The translations under genes were made by a program, and so were the position numbers. 64,000 nt of DNA. It comes from Flavobacterium flavigenum. Its GTDB lineage: Bacteria > Bacteroidota > Bacteroidia > Flavobacteriales > Flavobacteriaceae. The notes under the pieces are model-generated. The model did no database searches. It was not told the DNA's origin and worked only from the letters and a program-made list of their open reading frames with translations. Location of the stretch: positions 4,402,001 through 4,466,000 of the forward strand of contig NZ_CP114285.2 of assembly GCF_027111255.2 (NCBI RefSeq). Direction: 5' to 3'. Below are positions 1 to 8,565 of this stretch, in pieces; position 1 is the first letter of the stretch, and the number at the start of each line of letters is the position of its first letter.

Positions 1-2
1 AT

Positions 3-1748
3 TGGGTACAGGGAAATAAATACGTCATAAACGATATCAGTGCAAAAGATATTCGAGGCAATTATAATCTGACCATTGGAAATGAAACATTAAAATGGAA
101 AATTGACGGAACCGTCGAAGCGCCAAAATCTGAAATAACTACAGCGGATAATAAAAAAGTAAAGAACACTTTTTCTGTTTCAAAAAACTGGATTTCACTT
201 TTGATAAAATCCAATGACACTATAAAATCCAATTTTACCCGTTTAACCGGATTAGTAGAAAATACTAATAATATCTCAGGAAAAGGTGAATTATACAATG
301 GCACTCAGGTAAACTGGACAGCTGTAAAAACTTCTCCGTTTGTAGTAGTAAAAGATACTGTAAAACCTGAAAAACCAAATCCCATCATGCCAACAACTTT
401 TCCGAATATTGCTTTTGGAAATCCAAAAAAGTTAACAGCTCAGACTTTACTGTTTAAAAATGCAACAATTTGGACCAATGAAAAAGACGGAATCTTAACC
501 GAGACTGATGTTTTGATAAAGAACGGAAAAATTATTTCCATTGGTAAAAATCTTTCAGATGCTTCAGCAGCAATTATTGATGCCAAAGGAAAACACCTTA
601 CCAGCGGAATTATTGATGAACATTCGCATATTGCCATTTCAAAAGGTGTTAATGAAATGGGGCATAATTCTACAGCCGAAGTTACTATAGAAGATGTCGT
701 AAATTCTGAAGATATTAATATTTACAGGGATTTAGCGGGAGGTGTGACTATTTCGCAATTACTACACGGTTCTGCCAACCCAATCGGAGGACGCTCTGCA
801 ATTGTAAAATGGAAATGGGGGCTATCTCCTGATGAAATGCTATATAAAAACCAGCCTAAATTTATCAAATTTGCTTTAGGTGAAAATGTAAAACAATCTA
901 ATTGGGGGATAATTAATCCATCACGTTATCCTCAGACCAGAATGGGGGTTGAACAGGTTTTTACAGACTATTTCCAGCGCGCCAAAGAATATGATGAGAA
1001 CTGGAAAAAATTCAATGCCAATCCTAAAAAAGAAAAAGCACCAAGAGTGGATCTTGAACTACAAACGCTGGCCGAAATCTTAAATAAGAAGCGATTTATT
1101 ACCTGTCATTCTTATGTAGAATCGGAGATATTAATGCTGATGAATGTTGCAGATAAATTCAATTTTAATGTGAACACTTTCACACACATCCTGGAAGGCT
1201 ATAAAGTTGCTGATAAAATGAAGGAACATGGAGTTGGGGCTTCAACTTTTTCAGACTGGTGGGCTTACAAATTTGAAGTAAATGATGCTATCCCTTTCAA
1301 CGGACCAATTATGCATAACGAAGGTTTGGTTGTAGCTTACAATTCAGATGATGCAGAAATGTCCCGAAGATTAAATCAGGAAGCTGCAAAAGCGGTAAAA
1401 TATGGCAACATTTCAGAAGAGGAAGCCTGGAAATTTGTAACCCTTAACCCGGCTAAATTATTACATATCGATGATAAAGTTGGAAGTATTAAAGTGGGTA
1501 AAGATGCCGATTTAGTACTTTGGAGCGACAATCCTTTGTCTGTTTATGCAAAAGCAGAAAAAACGATTATTGAAGGCGTTGTGTATTTTGACATAGAAAA
1601 AGAACTTGAAAAACAAGAAGCTATTACAAAAGAAAGAAATCTGTTAATAGGTCAGATGCTGCAGGAAAAAAATAAGGGAATGAGCACACAGGAACCAACA
1701 AAAAAAGAGAAAAAAGAATATCACTGTGACACTTTGGAACAATACTAA
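3..1748 (+). CDS. Amidohydrolase family protein, 5' end cut by the window
   Basis: The frame is open from the first bases, so the start lies outside the window and the internal ATG at 201 is not the real start. The visible part begins with a beta-rich region and continues into an imidazolonepropionase-like amidohydrolase: an N-terminal beta-sandwich (TDVLIKNGKIISIGK), the metal-binding HSH in IDEHSHIAI, later His residues in TCHSY and THILEGY, and an Asp in YNSDDAE. The C-terminal GKDADLVLWSDNP is typical of the superfamily. Family knowledge predicts a metal-dependent hydrolase acting on C-N or related bonds; the substrate cannot be read. It is probably exported, like its partner 24 bp downstream, which is also an amidohydrolase, so the two look like an operon and perhaps a complex. 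The call as amidohydrolase is firm, the substrate unknown. Confidence 0.88.
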   Translation, partial: WVQGNKYVINDISAKDIRGNYNLTIGNETLKWKIDGTVEAPKSEITTADNKKVKNTFSVSKNWISLLIKSNDTIKSNFTRLTGLVENTNNISGKGELYNGTQVNWTAVKTSPFVVVKDTVKPEKPNPIMPTTFPNIAFGNPKKLTAQTLLFKNATIWTNEKDGILTETDVLIKNGKIISIGKNLSDASAAIIDAKGKHLTSGIIDEHSHIAISKGVNEMGHNSTAEVTIEDVVNSEDINIYRDLAGGVTISQLLHGSANPIGGRSAIVKWKWGLSPDEMLYKNQPKFIKFALGENVKQSNWGIINPSRYPQTRMGVEQVFTDYFQRAKEYDENWKKFNANPKKEKAPRVDLELQTLAEILNKKRFITCHSYVESEILMLMNVADKFNFNVNTFTHILEGYKVADKMKEHGVGASTFSDWWAYKFEVNDAIPFNGPIMHNEGLVVAYNSDDAEMSRRLNQEAAKAVKYGNISEEEAWKFVTLNPAKLLHIDDKVGSIKVGKDADLVLWSDNPLSVYAKAEKTIIEGVVYFDIEKELEKQEAITKERNLLIGQMLQEKNKGMSTQEPTKKEKKEYHCDTLEQY

Positions 1749-1772
1749 GGAACTAAAGGATTTCACATAAAA

Positions 1773-3089
1773 ATGACAAATATGATAACTAAAAACATAT
1801 ATATATTGTTGTTGGTTTTTGGGATGATAATACAAACCAAAGCTCAACAGATTCCGGCACCAAAGCAGGCAAAATCAATCCTGATCCTAAATGCAACGGC
1901 ACATATTGGAAACGGAAAAATAATAGAAAATAGTGCAATAGGTTTTAAGGATGGCAAGCTGACATTAGTAGCTGATTCCACGACTATAAGACTTTCAGAA
2001 AATGCTTATGATAATATCATAGATGCTACCGGAAAGCATGTCTATCCTGGCTTTATTGCACCTAATTCTACTTTAGGACTTGTTGAAATTGATGCGGTAA
2101 AATCATCCGACGATCAGGAAGAAATTGGTAATATGAATCCAAACGTTAGGAGTATAGTAGCTTATAATTCAACTTCAAAAGTAACCGAAACTGTTCGTCC
2201 AAACGGAATTTTAATTGCTCAGATAGTGCCTCGTGGAGGAAGAATTTCCGGAACATCTTCAATTGTTCAGCTGGATGCCTGGACGTGGAAAGATGCCCTT
2301 GTAAAAGAAAATGACGGAATACATTTAAACTTTCCTTCCGGATTTAGAAGGACAGGAAACTGGTTTGAACCTGGTATAATTGAGCCTAATAAGGATTATG
2401 CAACACAGATTAACGAAATAAATAGCTTTCTAATTAATTCGAAAGCTTATTTAGGAGAGACTTCAAAACAAAGAAATGTGATTTTTGAATCAACAAAAGG
2501 ACTTTTTGATGGAACCCAGACCTTATTCATTCATGCTGATGAAGAAAAGCAAATTACAGATGCAATTCAGTTAGCTAAGAGCAATGGAGTAAAAAGAATA
2601 GTTATCGTAGGTGGTTTTGAAGCTTACAAAGCTGCCGATCTATTGCAAAAAAATAATATCGGGATACTTTTAAGACGTGTACATGATATGCCTGCAAGTG
2701 ATGACCAGGATGTGAGGGCTCCTTTTAAGATGGCTAAGATTCTAACAGATAAAGGAATTTTGGTTGGACTTGAGAACAGTGGTGATAATGAACGAATGAA
2801 TACCCGTAACTTGCCTTTTTTAGCAGGGACCTGTGCTGCTTATGGGCTTGATAAAGAAAAAGCTTTACAATTAATAACCCTTAATACGGCTCAGTTATTA
2901 GGTATCGATGCCTTCTGCGGCTCTTTAGAAACAGGAAAAGATGCTACATTGTTTATTTCAGAAGGAGATGCTCTTGATATGAGAACCAACCAACTTACTC
3001 ATGCTTTTATTCAGGGAAGAGCAATAAGCCTTGAAACACACCAGACTCAGCTTAATAAAAAGTACAAAGAAAAATACGGCCAGAAATAA
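1773..3089 (+). CDS. Exported amidohydrolase-like protein with degenerate metal site
   Basis: This 438-residue protein starts with a signal peptide (hydrophobic segment ending IIQTKAQQ). It has the amidohydrolase frame: an N-terminal sandwich (ATAHIGNGKI), an entry to the barrel at GKHVYPGFIAPNSTLG and a C-terminal GKDATLFISEGD. The position that holds HxH in its upstream neighbour reads PNS here, and the THILEGY-like segment has become VGGFEAY, so at least two metal ligands are missing. One His remains in LFIHADEE. It follows the partner gene by 24 bp and ends before a good terminator, so the pair is probably one transcript. I infer a catalytically weak or dead paralogue acting as a partner subunit, but an altered active site is also possible. 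Confidence 0.85.
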   Translation: MTNMITKNIYILLLVFGMIIQTKAQQIPAPKQAKSILILNATAHIGNGKIIENSAIGFKDGKLTLVADSTTIRLSENAYDNIIDATGKHVYPGFIAPNSTLGLVEIDAVKSSDDQEEIGNMNPNVRSIVAYNSTSKVTETVRPNGILIAQIVPRGGRISGTSSIVQLDAWTWKDALVKENDGIHLNFPSGFRRTGNWFEPGIIEPNKDYATQINEINSFLINSKAYLGETSKQRNVIFESTKGLFDGTQTLFIHADEEKQITDAIQLAKSNGVKRIVIVGGFEAYKAADLLQKNNIGILLRRVHDMPASDDQDVRAPFKMAKILTDKGILVGLENSGDNERMNTRNLPFLAGTCAAYGLDKEKALQLITLNTAQLLGIDAFCGSLETGKDATLFISEGDALDMRTNQLTHAFIQGRAISLETHQTQLNKKYKEKYGQK

Positions 3090-3110
3090 CCAAATACTAT
3101 TACCAAGAAA

Positions 3111-3145
3111 AGGCATCATCTGAATCAGCAGGTGATGCCTTTTTT
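3111..3145 (+). terminator. Rho-independent terminator after the amidohydrolase pair
   Basis: The arms aggcatcatc (3111-3120) and ggtgatgcct (3131-3140) form a 10-bp stem with one G-T pair. A run of T follows directly. It sits 21 bp after the stop of the second amidohydrolase. Confidence 0.8.
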
Positions 3146-3321
3146 CATTAATTATTTAATGTTTTTTAGAAAAAGCAATAAATAATGCTATAATTAACTT
3201 AAAACCAAAATTATTTTCGTGTTTTTTCTTATAAAATACATTTAAAATGCATTTTCGTCACATCCCGGATTGATGATTTGTAAATTTTAAGTCATTTTTA
3301 GCCAAAATGAATAAAACTTAA

Positions 3322-3384
3322 GGGGGGTAAATTGAAAAATTAACAAAAATTAAGCATAATAGGGTATTTTTTATGGGGGTATTA
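3322..3384 (+). promoter_or_regulatory. Cluster of G-run motifs upstream of amtB
   Basis: In an otherwise AT-only stretch there are three related motifs: ggggggtaa (3322-3330), agggtatt (3361-3368) and gggggtatta (3375-3384). The last two are about one helical turn apart and lie 44-67 bp before the amtB start, a position suited to an activator or nitrogen-control site. Function is inferred from position and contrast in base composition only. Confidence 0.35.
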
Positions 3385-3427
3385 AATGATTTTATACTTT
3401 TATCAAAAATTTTAAAACTAAATAACG

Positions 3428-4753
3428 ATGCGAAAAATTATTTTAAGTGTGATTCTTATCACAATTTTGTTACTGTCCATTTTTTCTATTTCATTTGTTA
3501 CTGAATCAAAGACATTGGGTGCTCATGTTGTCGAATTGAAAATGGACACAGGGGATACCGCATGGATGGTTGTTGCAACTGCTTTTGTGTTATTAATGAC
3601 GCCAGGTTTAGGTTTCTTCTACGGAGGTATGGTTGGTAAGAAAAACGTAATTAGTACCATGCTGCAAAGTTTTATGGCAATGGTTATTGTTACTATTTTA
3701 TGGGTAGTTATTGCTTTTGGATTATGTTTTGGTCCATCAATAGGCGGATTCATAGGAGATCCTACTTCAAATATATTCTTTCAGGGGGTCAGTGCTAATA
3801 CTGCCTGGGAATTAGCTCCAACAATCCCTTTTATTCTTTTCGCATTATTTCAGGCTAAATTTGCTATTATTACACCTGCGTTAATAACAGGAGCTTTTGC
3901 TGAGCGTGTACGCTTCTGGGCTTACTTATTATTCATGGTTTTATTCATATTATTAATTTACGCTCCATTATGTCACATGACATGGCATCCTGATGGACTA
4001 TTCTTCGGATGGGGAGTTTTAGATTTTGCTGGAGGAACAGTGGTACACATGAGTGCTGGATGGGCTGCATTAGCAGGAGCTATGTTCTTAGGAAAACGTA
4101 AAGTTCAAAAAGTAAACCCTGCAAGAATTACCTATGTATTATTAGGTACAGGTTTATTATGGTTTGGATGGTTTGGTTTCAATGCAGGTTCTGCTGTTGG
4201 AGCTGGTAGCCTTGCTGCTCAGGCGTTAGGAACTACAACAGTTGCGGCTGCTTCTGCGGCAATGGCATGGGTGTTCCTTGATAAAATCTTAGGGCACAAA
4301 TTATCTGCTATGGGTGCTTGTATCGGGGCTGTTGTAGGTTTGGTAGCTATTACGCCTGCTGCAGGTTTTGTCTCTATTCCTCATGCATTGGCAATTGGAA
4401 TTATCGCTGCTGTAATCAGTAATCTTGTAGTGAGCAAATTCCCTAAAGGAAAAATTGATGATGCTCTTGACGTTTTCGCTTGCCACGGTGTTGGTGGAAT
4501 GGTAGGAATGCTGTTAACAGGAGTATTTGCATCAAATACAGTTAATTCAGTAGTAGGAGATCATCAAGGTCTGATTTTTGGTGATGCTACTTTATTTCTG
4601 ACTCAGTTAAAAGCATTAGTATTGGTTTCTATATTTGCTTTTGCAGCATCATATGCATTATTCTTCATCGTTAACAAAATTACTCCTCTAAGAGTTACTG
4701 AAGAAAAAGAAGAATTAGGATTAGATATCTCTCAACACGGAGAATACCTATAA
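3428..4753 (+). CDS. amtB: Ammonium transporter (Amt family)
   Basis: This 441-residue membrane protein has the typical Amt/MEP/Rh fold: a cleavable hydrophobic N-terminus followed by about eleven membrane segments. The opening DTAWMVVATAFVLLMTPG and FFYGGMV are characteristic. The twin pore histidines that conduct ammonium correspond to His207 in VVHMSAG and His353 in ACHGVGG, and both are present. It imports ammonium across the inner membrane. Amt genes are usually followed by a glnK/PII gene, but here the next gene is on the other strand, so no PII partner is nearby. It is transcribed alone, with a hairpin terminator directly after it and G-run motifs upstream that may mediate nitrogen control. 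Confidence 0.95.
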   Translation: MRKIILSVILITILLLSIFSISFVTESKTLGAHVVELKMDTGDTAWMVVATAFVLLMTPGLGFFYGGMVGKKNVISTMLQSFMAMVIVTILWVVIAFGLCFGPSIGGFIGDPTSNIFFQGVSANTAWELAPTIPFILFALFQAKFAIITPALITGAFAERVRFWAYLLFMVLFILLIYAPLCHMTWHPDGLFFGWGVLDFAGGTVVHMSAGWAALAGAMFLGKRKVQKVNPARITYVLLGTGLLWFGWFGFNAGSAVGAGSLAAQALGTTTVAAASAAMAWVFLDKILGHKLSAMGACIGAVVGLVAITPAAGFVSIPHALAIGIIAAVISNLVVSKFPKGKIDDALDVFACHGVGGMVGMLLTGVFASNTVNSVVGDHQGLIFGDATLFLTQLKALVLVSIFAFAASYALFFIVNKITPLRVTEEKEELGLDISQHGEYL

Positions 4754-4776
4754 GGAATTATTCAGGTACTTACATA

Positions 4777-4816
4777 AAAAATGCCCTCTAAGCTTTAAAG
4801 TTTTAGAGGGTATTTT
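4777..4816. terminator. Bidirectional terminator between amtB and the dsbD operon
   Basis: A long hairpin lies between two converging genes: aaaatgccctctaa pairs with ttagagggtatttt over about 14 bp with one G-T pair. A-rich and T-rich flanks on both sides allow it to end transcription from either strand. Confidence 0.75.
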
Positions 4817-4860
4817 ATTTTGAATTAATTTCACCTTGAAATAAATTTTGGTAAGCTTTT

Positions 4861-5088
4861 CTATTTAGAAAGTAATGAATTTACAAAAGAGAAAAAATGA
4901 ACTATGCAAAAAATAATCAAAAAGAAAATAATTGCCCATGATTTAAATATTTCTACTCGGGTTAAACCTTCATGCATATCTTTTTCTCTTCGTGTTTTTA
5001 CATTGTCCTTATTAAGCAAATAAAATAAAAATGCCAATAAGCCCAATGCTCCACTAATAATTAAATCTAAAAAGCCAGGAAATTTCAT
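4861..5088 (-). CDS. Small two-helix membrane protein
   Basis: This 75-residue protein has two hydrophobic helices (about residues 7-25 and 50-70) separated by a charged loop rich in Lys and Arg (NKDNVKTRREKDMHEG). I do not recognise a family. It starts 4 bp after the stop of dsbD, so it is probably the last gene of the tilS-dsbD transcript and may be translated by coupling. Its reading frame is intact and its codon use resembles its neighbours. A function in the inner membrane linked to DsbD is possible but is only a guess from position. Confidence 0.65.
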   Translation of the reverse strand: MKFPGFLDLIISGALGLLAFLFYLLNKDNVKTRREKDMHEGLTRVEIFKSWAIIFFLIIFCIVHFFSFVNSLLSK

Positions 5089-5092
5089 TTTA

Positions 5093-7183
5093 TTACTTGA
5101 AATTTGAAATCCCTTCTTTTAACCAAACCAAATACTCTTCAACATCAACATAGCTAATTGTAGGTTTTGAGCTGTTCAGATTATTTCCTTTAAGATCAGT
5201 TATAACATATAAAGGCTGAGTATTAGTTTTGTATTTTGAAATCATAAACTCGGTCCATTTATCTCCAACCGTTTCAATTTTATCTCCCGAAGCTGTTACA
5301 AATTGTTGGTCTTCAGGTAATTTACGTTTATCGTCCACATACAAAGAAATCAAAACCAGTTCATTTTTTAAGATGGGTAAAACTTTTTCATCAGACCAGA
5401 CATTGTTTTCCATTTTTCTGCAATTTACACAGGCATGTCCGGTAAAATCAAGCATAATAGGTTTTTTAACAGATTTTGCATAGGCTAAACCATTTTCATA
5501 ATCATCAAATACAACAATACCATTCGGACCTAATTTTGCACCCTTCGGCAATTCTTGCTTAATTGAGTTTGATTCTCCCAAGCTACCTATTCCAAACGGA
5601 CTTTCGCTATAGGTTAGAGGTGGAGGAAAAGCGCTGATTAATTTCAAAGGAGCTCCCCAAAGTCCCGGAATTAAATAAAGTGTAAACATCAGCGTAATCA
5701 ATCCTAAGTATAATCTTCCAACAGAAATATGATGCAAAGGGCTATCATGAGGCAATGTGATTTTTCCGAATAAGTATAATGTCAGTGCTCCAAAAATGGC
5801 AATCCAAATGGCTATAAAAACTTCTCTTTCCAGAAAGTGCAATTGTAAAACCAAATCGGCATTTGATAAAAATTTAAATGCTAAAGCTAATTCTAAAAAT
5901 CCAAGAACAACTTTTACTGTATTTAACCAGCCTCCTGATTTTGGTAATGAATTTAGCCATCCCGGAAACATCGCAAATAACATAAACGGAAGTGCTAATG
6001 CAGATGAGAATCCCAGCATTCCAACAACTGGAGCGATTCCTCCATTTGAAGCTGCTTCAACTAGTAAGGTTCCGACAATTGGTCCAGTACATGAAAATGA
6101 AACAATAGCCAAAGCTAAGGCCATAAATAATATACCAATTATACCGCCTTTATCTGCCTGCTGATCAGCTTTGTTTGCCCATGAATTAGGAAGCATAATT
6201 TCGAAAGCTCCTAAAAAAGAAGTCGCAAAAATGACCAATATCACGAAGAAAATCAGGTTAAACCAAACGTCTGTTGATAAAGCATTCAGAGCATCTGCTC
6301 CAAATATCTTTGTTACAATTAAGCCTAAAATCACATAAATAGCAATGATGGAAAATCCGTAAATAATAGCATTACGAATTCCTTTTGCCCTGCTTTTGCT
6401 TTGTTTTGTAAAAAAACTTACCGTCATTGGTATCATTGGAAATACACAAGGAGTCAGTAAGGCTGCGAATCCTGATATAAAAGCAATAAAAAAGATAGAC
6501 CATAAACTTCTTGCCGGAGCAGGCTTTTTTAAATCATCTACAGCTTTTGCCGTTGCATTATCTGTTTTTTCTAACTTAATTCCTTTAGGATCTGCTGCTT
6601 TTTCTACTGTATCAACCGCTAAACCTTCTCTTTTGGTTTCATCTTTTTGAGCTTCAGTTACAGCGGGAACTGTTTCCATTTTAAAGGTTACCGGAACTGC
6701 AATTGAGAATTTTTTATTCGAATTGATGCATACTTCTTTACAAACCTGAAAATCAAATTCAACTTCTACAGTTTTTAAATTAGGGTTTGTAATCTGAATT
6801 TCCTGCTCAATATGTGCCTTTCCTTCAAAATAAGTTTCGTTTACTTCAAAAACATCGTTAAAGGATGTCTTTGTTTTTCCTTCTTTGGCTTTGCCAACTA
6901 AATTGTAATTTCCTTTTTGATTTTTAAAGGAAATTTCTAAAGCCAATGGGCCTCCTTCTGGTGTAAACTGGGAATACATGTGCCAGTCTTTCTCTATAAT
7001 TCCGTTAAAAATTAAAACAAAATTAGTTTCTGATTTCTTTTCGATTTTAGAAGTCCATTTTACCGGTTCTATGATTTGGGCATTACTGTTTGCAAAAGCA
7101 AAAAAGAAAAACAGTAAAAATAAAATGGATGTACTCAAGAAGCTTCTTGATAATACAGCCTGAAGGGATTGATTGAAGTTCAT
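5093..7183 (-). CDS. dsbD: Thiol:disulfide interchange protein DsbD
   Basis: This 696-residue protein has the three-part DsbD architecture. A signal peptide (to about residue 36) is followed by a periplasmic domain with CKEVC near residue 148. A CcdA-like membrane domain has its redox cysteines in LLTPCVFP near 242 and SCTGP near 364. The C-terminal thioredoxin-like domain has CVNC near 584. It passes electrons from cytoplasmic thioredoxin across the inner membrane to periplasmic thiol proteins. All expected cysteine sites are present. Its ATG overlaps the stop of tilS by one base (TAATG), which suggests translational coupling, and a small membrane protein gene follows after 4 bp. Confidence 0.93.
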   Translation of the reverse strand: MNFNQSLQAVLSRSFLSTSILFLLFFFFAFANSNAQIIEPVKWTSKIEKKSETNFVLIFNGIIEKDWHMYSQFTPEGGPLALEISFKNQKGNYNLVGKAKEGKTKTSFNDVFEVNETYFEGKAHIEQEIQITNPNLKTVEVEFDFQVCKEVCINSNKKFSIAVPVTFKMETVPAVTEAQKDETKREGLAVDTVEKAADPKGIKLEKTDNATAKAVDDLKKPAPARSLWSIFFIAFISGFAALLTPCVFPMIPMTVSFFTKQSKSRAKGIRNAIIYGFSIIAIYVILGLIVTKIFGADALNALSTDVWFNLIFFVILVIFATSFLGAFEIMLPNSWANKADQQADKGGIIGILFMALALAIVSFSCTGPIVGTLLVEAASNGGIAPVVGMLGFSSALALPFMLFAMFPGWLNSLPKSGGWLNTVKVVLGFLELALAFKFLSNADLVLQLHFLEREVFIAIWIAIFGALTLYLFGKITLPHDSPLHHISVGRLYLGLITLMFTLYLIPGLWGAPLKLISAFPPPLTYSESPFGIGSLGESNSIKQELPKGAKLGPNGIVVFDDYENGLAYAKSVKKPIMLDFTGHACVNCRKMENNVWSDEKVLPILKNELVLISLYVDDKRKLPEDQQFVTASGDKIETVGDKWTEFMISKYKTNTQPLYVITDLKGNNLNSSKPTISYVDVEEYLVWLKEGISNFK

Positions 7184-8496
7184 TATTGCAGTTCTATTTT
7201 AAGTATTTTTTTTGTGGTTTTTTCTATTTTAAATCTTTCATCCTGCCTGATTCCTAAGACCCATACAATCTGGTCTTTTGAACATAAAAGCCAGGAGTTT
7301 TCTTTTTCAATCAGCGATAACTTTTCATCCTTAAAAAGTTTACTGATTTTTTTTGATTTTCCGTTCATTCCAAAAGGCTGAAAAGAATCACCTTCTTTCC
7401 ATTTACGCAAAATTAATGGGAACTGGATTTTTTCAGCATCCACAAATATAATCTTATTTGATTCTATAGTTATGTGACTAACGTTACAAAACTTCAAATT
7501 TAAGGGAAAATTAATTTGTGTGTCGTTTTTATTGATTTCAAACTCCTCTTTTTCTTCTGGATTATTATTTAACGGACTCAAAATCAAAGCCTCTCTGTTT
7601 TTTAGCAATCGAAACTCTGAAGAGAATACTTGTTTTCCGGATTGTCCGTCTACTAGATCATAAATAGCATTCCATGCCAGAAATCCAAATTCATTGAGCC
7701 ATTCATACAAATACGATCTGTAATTAGGTAATTGTGTAAGCTTATTTAAATCGAAATGAATTTCTTCTCCTGCCTCTTTTGCTACCTGCTGATAAATCAT
7801 AATCGAAGCATCTTCGGCCATTTCATTAGATTCCTGCAAATAGGATTGTGTTTTCTGGAAAGCTTTCAGAAAATTAGGATTGATTTCCTTTAAAACAGGA
7901 ATTAAATCATGACGAATTTTATTACGAAGGTATTTATCAGATGCATTGCTGCTGTCTTCCCGCCATTGGATATTATTTTCTTTCGCATATTGTAAGATTT
8001 CTCCTCTTGAAAAAGGTAAAAACGGACGTATAATTTTATCATTTTCTTCGGGAATACCAACAAGACCATCCAGTCCTGTGCCACGGCTTAGATTAATCAT
8101 AAACGTTTCCAGATTATCATCGGCGTGATGGGCAGTCAGGATATAATCAAATTTGTGGGTTTCCAATAATTCATAAAACCAGCTGTATCGGAGTTCGCGG
8201 GCTGCTATTTGAGTAGACAATTTATAGTCTTTTGCAAAAGCTTCGGTGTCAAACTGGGTTGTAAAAATGGAAATATTGTTTTCTTTACAGTAATTTCGAA
8301 TGAAATCCTGATCGCCTAAACTTTCCAGTCCGCGAAGTTGAAAATTACAATGCAATACGGCAATTTCATAATCTAATTGCTGAAACAAATGCAGTAAAAC
8401 CATACTGTCAAGTCCGCCACTGACAGCAAGAAACAGTTTTTTATTTTCCAGAAACGGAAATCTTGCCAAAATATGATTTTGAAAATTTGTAAGCAT
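7183..8496 (-). CDS. tilS: tRNA(Ile)-lysidine synthase TilS
   Basis: The 437-residue protein starts with the PP-loop SGGLDS (residues 26-31) used to bind ATP, followed by HCNFQLRG and HHADDNLET, both typical of TilS. The C-terminal part has the TilS substrate-binding domain (LRKWKEGDSFQPFGM). It converts the wobble C34 of tRNA-Ile(CAU) to lysidine, which makes AUA codons readable, and is essential in most bacteria. Length and motifs are normal. A TAATTTTG box at 8531-8538 on the minus strand is a likely promoter for the tilS-dsbD operon, about 35 bp ahead of the ATG. Confidence 0.95.
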   Translation of the reverse strand: MLTNFQNHILARFPFLENKKLFLAVSGGLDSMVLLHLFQQLDYEIAVLHCNFQLRGLESLGDQDFIRNYCKENNISIFTTQFDTEAFAKDYKLSTQIAARELRYSWFYELLETHKFDYILTAHHADDNLETFMINLSRGTGLDGLVGIPEENDKIIRPFLPFSRGEILQYAKENNIQWREDSSNASDKYLRNKIRHDLIPVLKEINPNFLKAFQKTQSYLQESNEMAEDASIMIYQQVAKEAGEEIHFDLNKLTQLPNYRSYLYEWLNEFGFLAWNAIYDLVDGQSGKQVFSSEFRLLKNREALILSPLNNNPEEKEEFEINKNDTQINFPLNLKFCNVSHITIESNKIIFVDAEKIQFPLILRKWKEGDSFQPFGMNGKSKKISKLFKDEKLSLIEKENSWLLCSKDQIVWVLGIRQDERFKIEKTTKKILKIELQ

Positions 8497-8530
8497 CAGA
8501 AAAATTAAAAGATGAATATTTTAAGAACTG

Positions 8531-8538
8531 CAAAATTA
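8531..8538 (-). promoter_or_regulatory. Putative -7 box (TAATTTTG) for tilS-dsbD
   Basis: Read on the minus strand the sequence is TAATTTTG, an exact match to the flavobacterial TAnnTTTG element, placed about 35 bp before the tilS ATG. No convincing upstream TTG is seen. Confidence 0.45.
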
Positions 8539-8565
8539 AGGCTTTTGAAAGAAATAAGAAGCTTT

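Larger units (their letters stand above)
3090..3427 (+). other. Intergenic region upstream of amtB
   Basis: The region holds the terminator of the amidohydrolase pair at its left end. The rest is very AT-rich and contains three G-run motifs close to the ammonium transporter (starts at 3322, 3361 and 3375), listed separately. No open frame with coding character and no RNA gene is visible. Confidence 0.6.

Noticed and set aside
201..1748. ATG at 201 as the start of the first gene
   Set aside because: The frame is open to the left edge and carries protein-like sequence before 201, so the gene begins outside the window.
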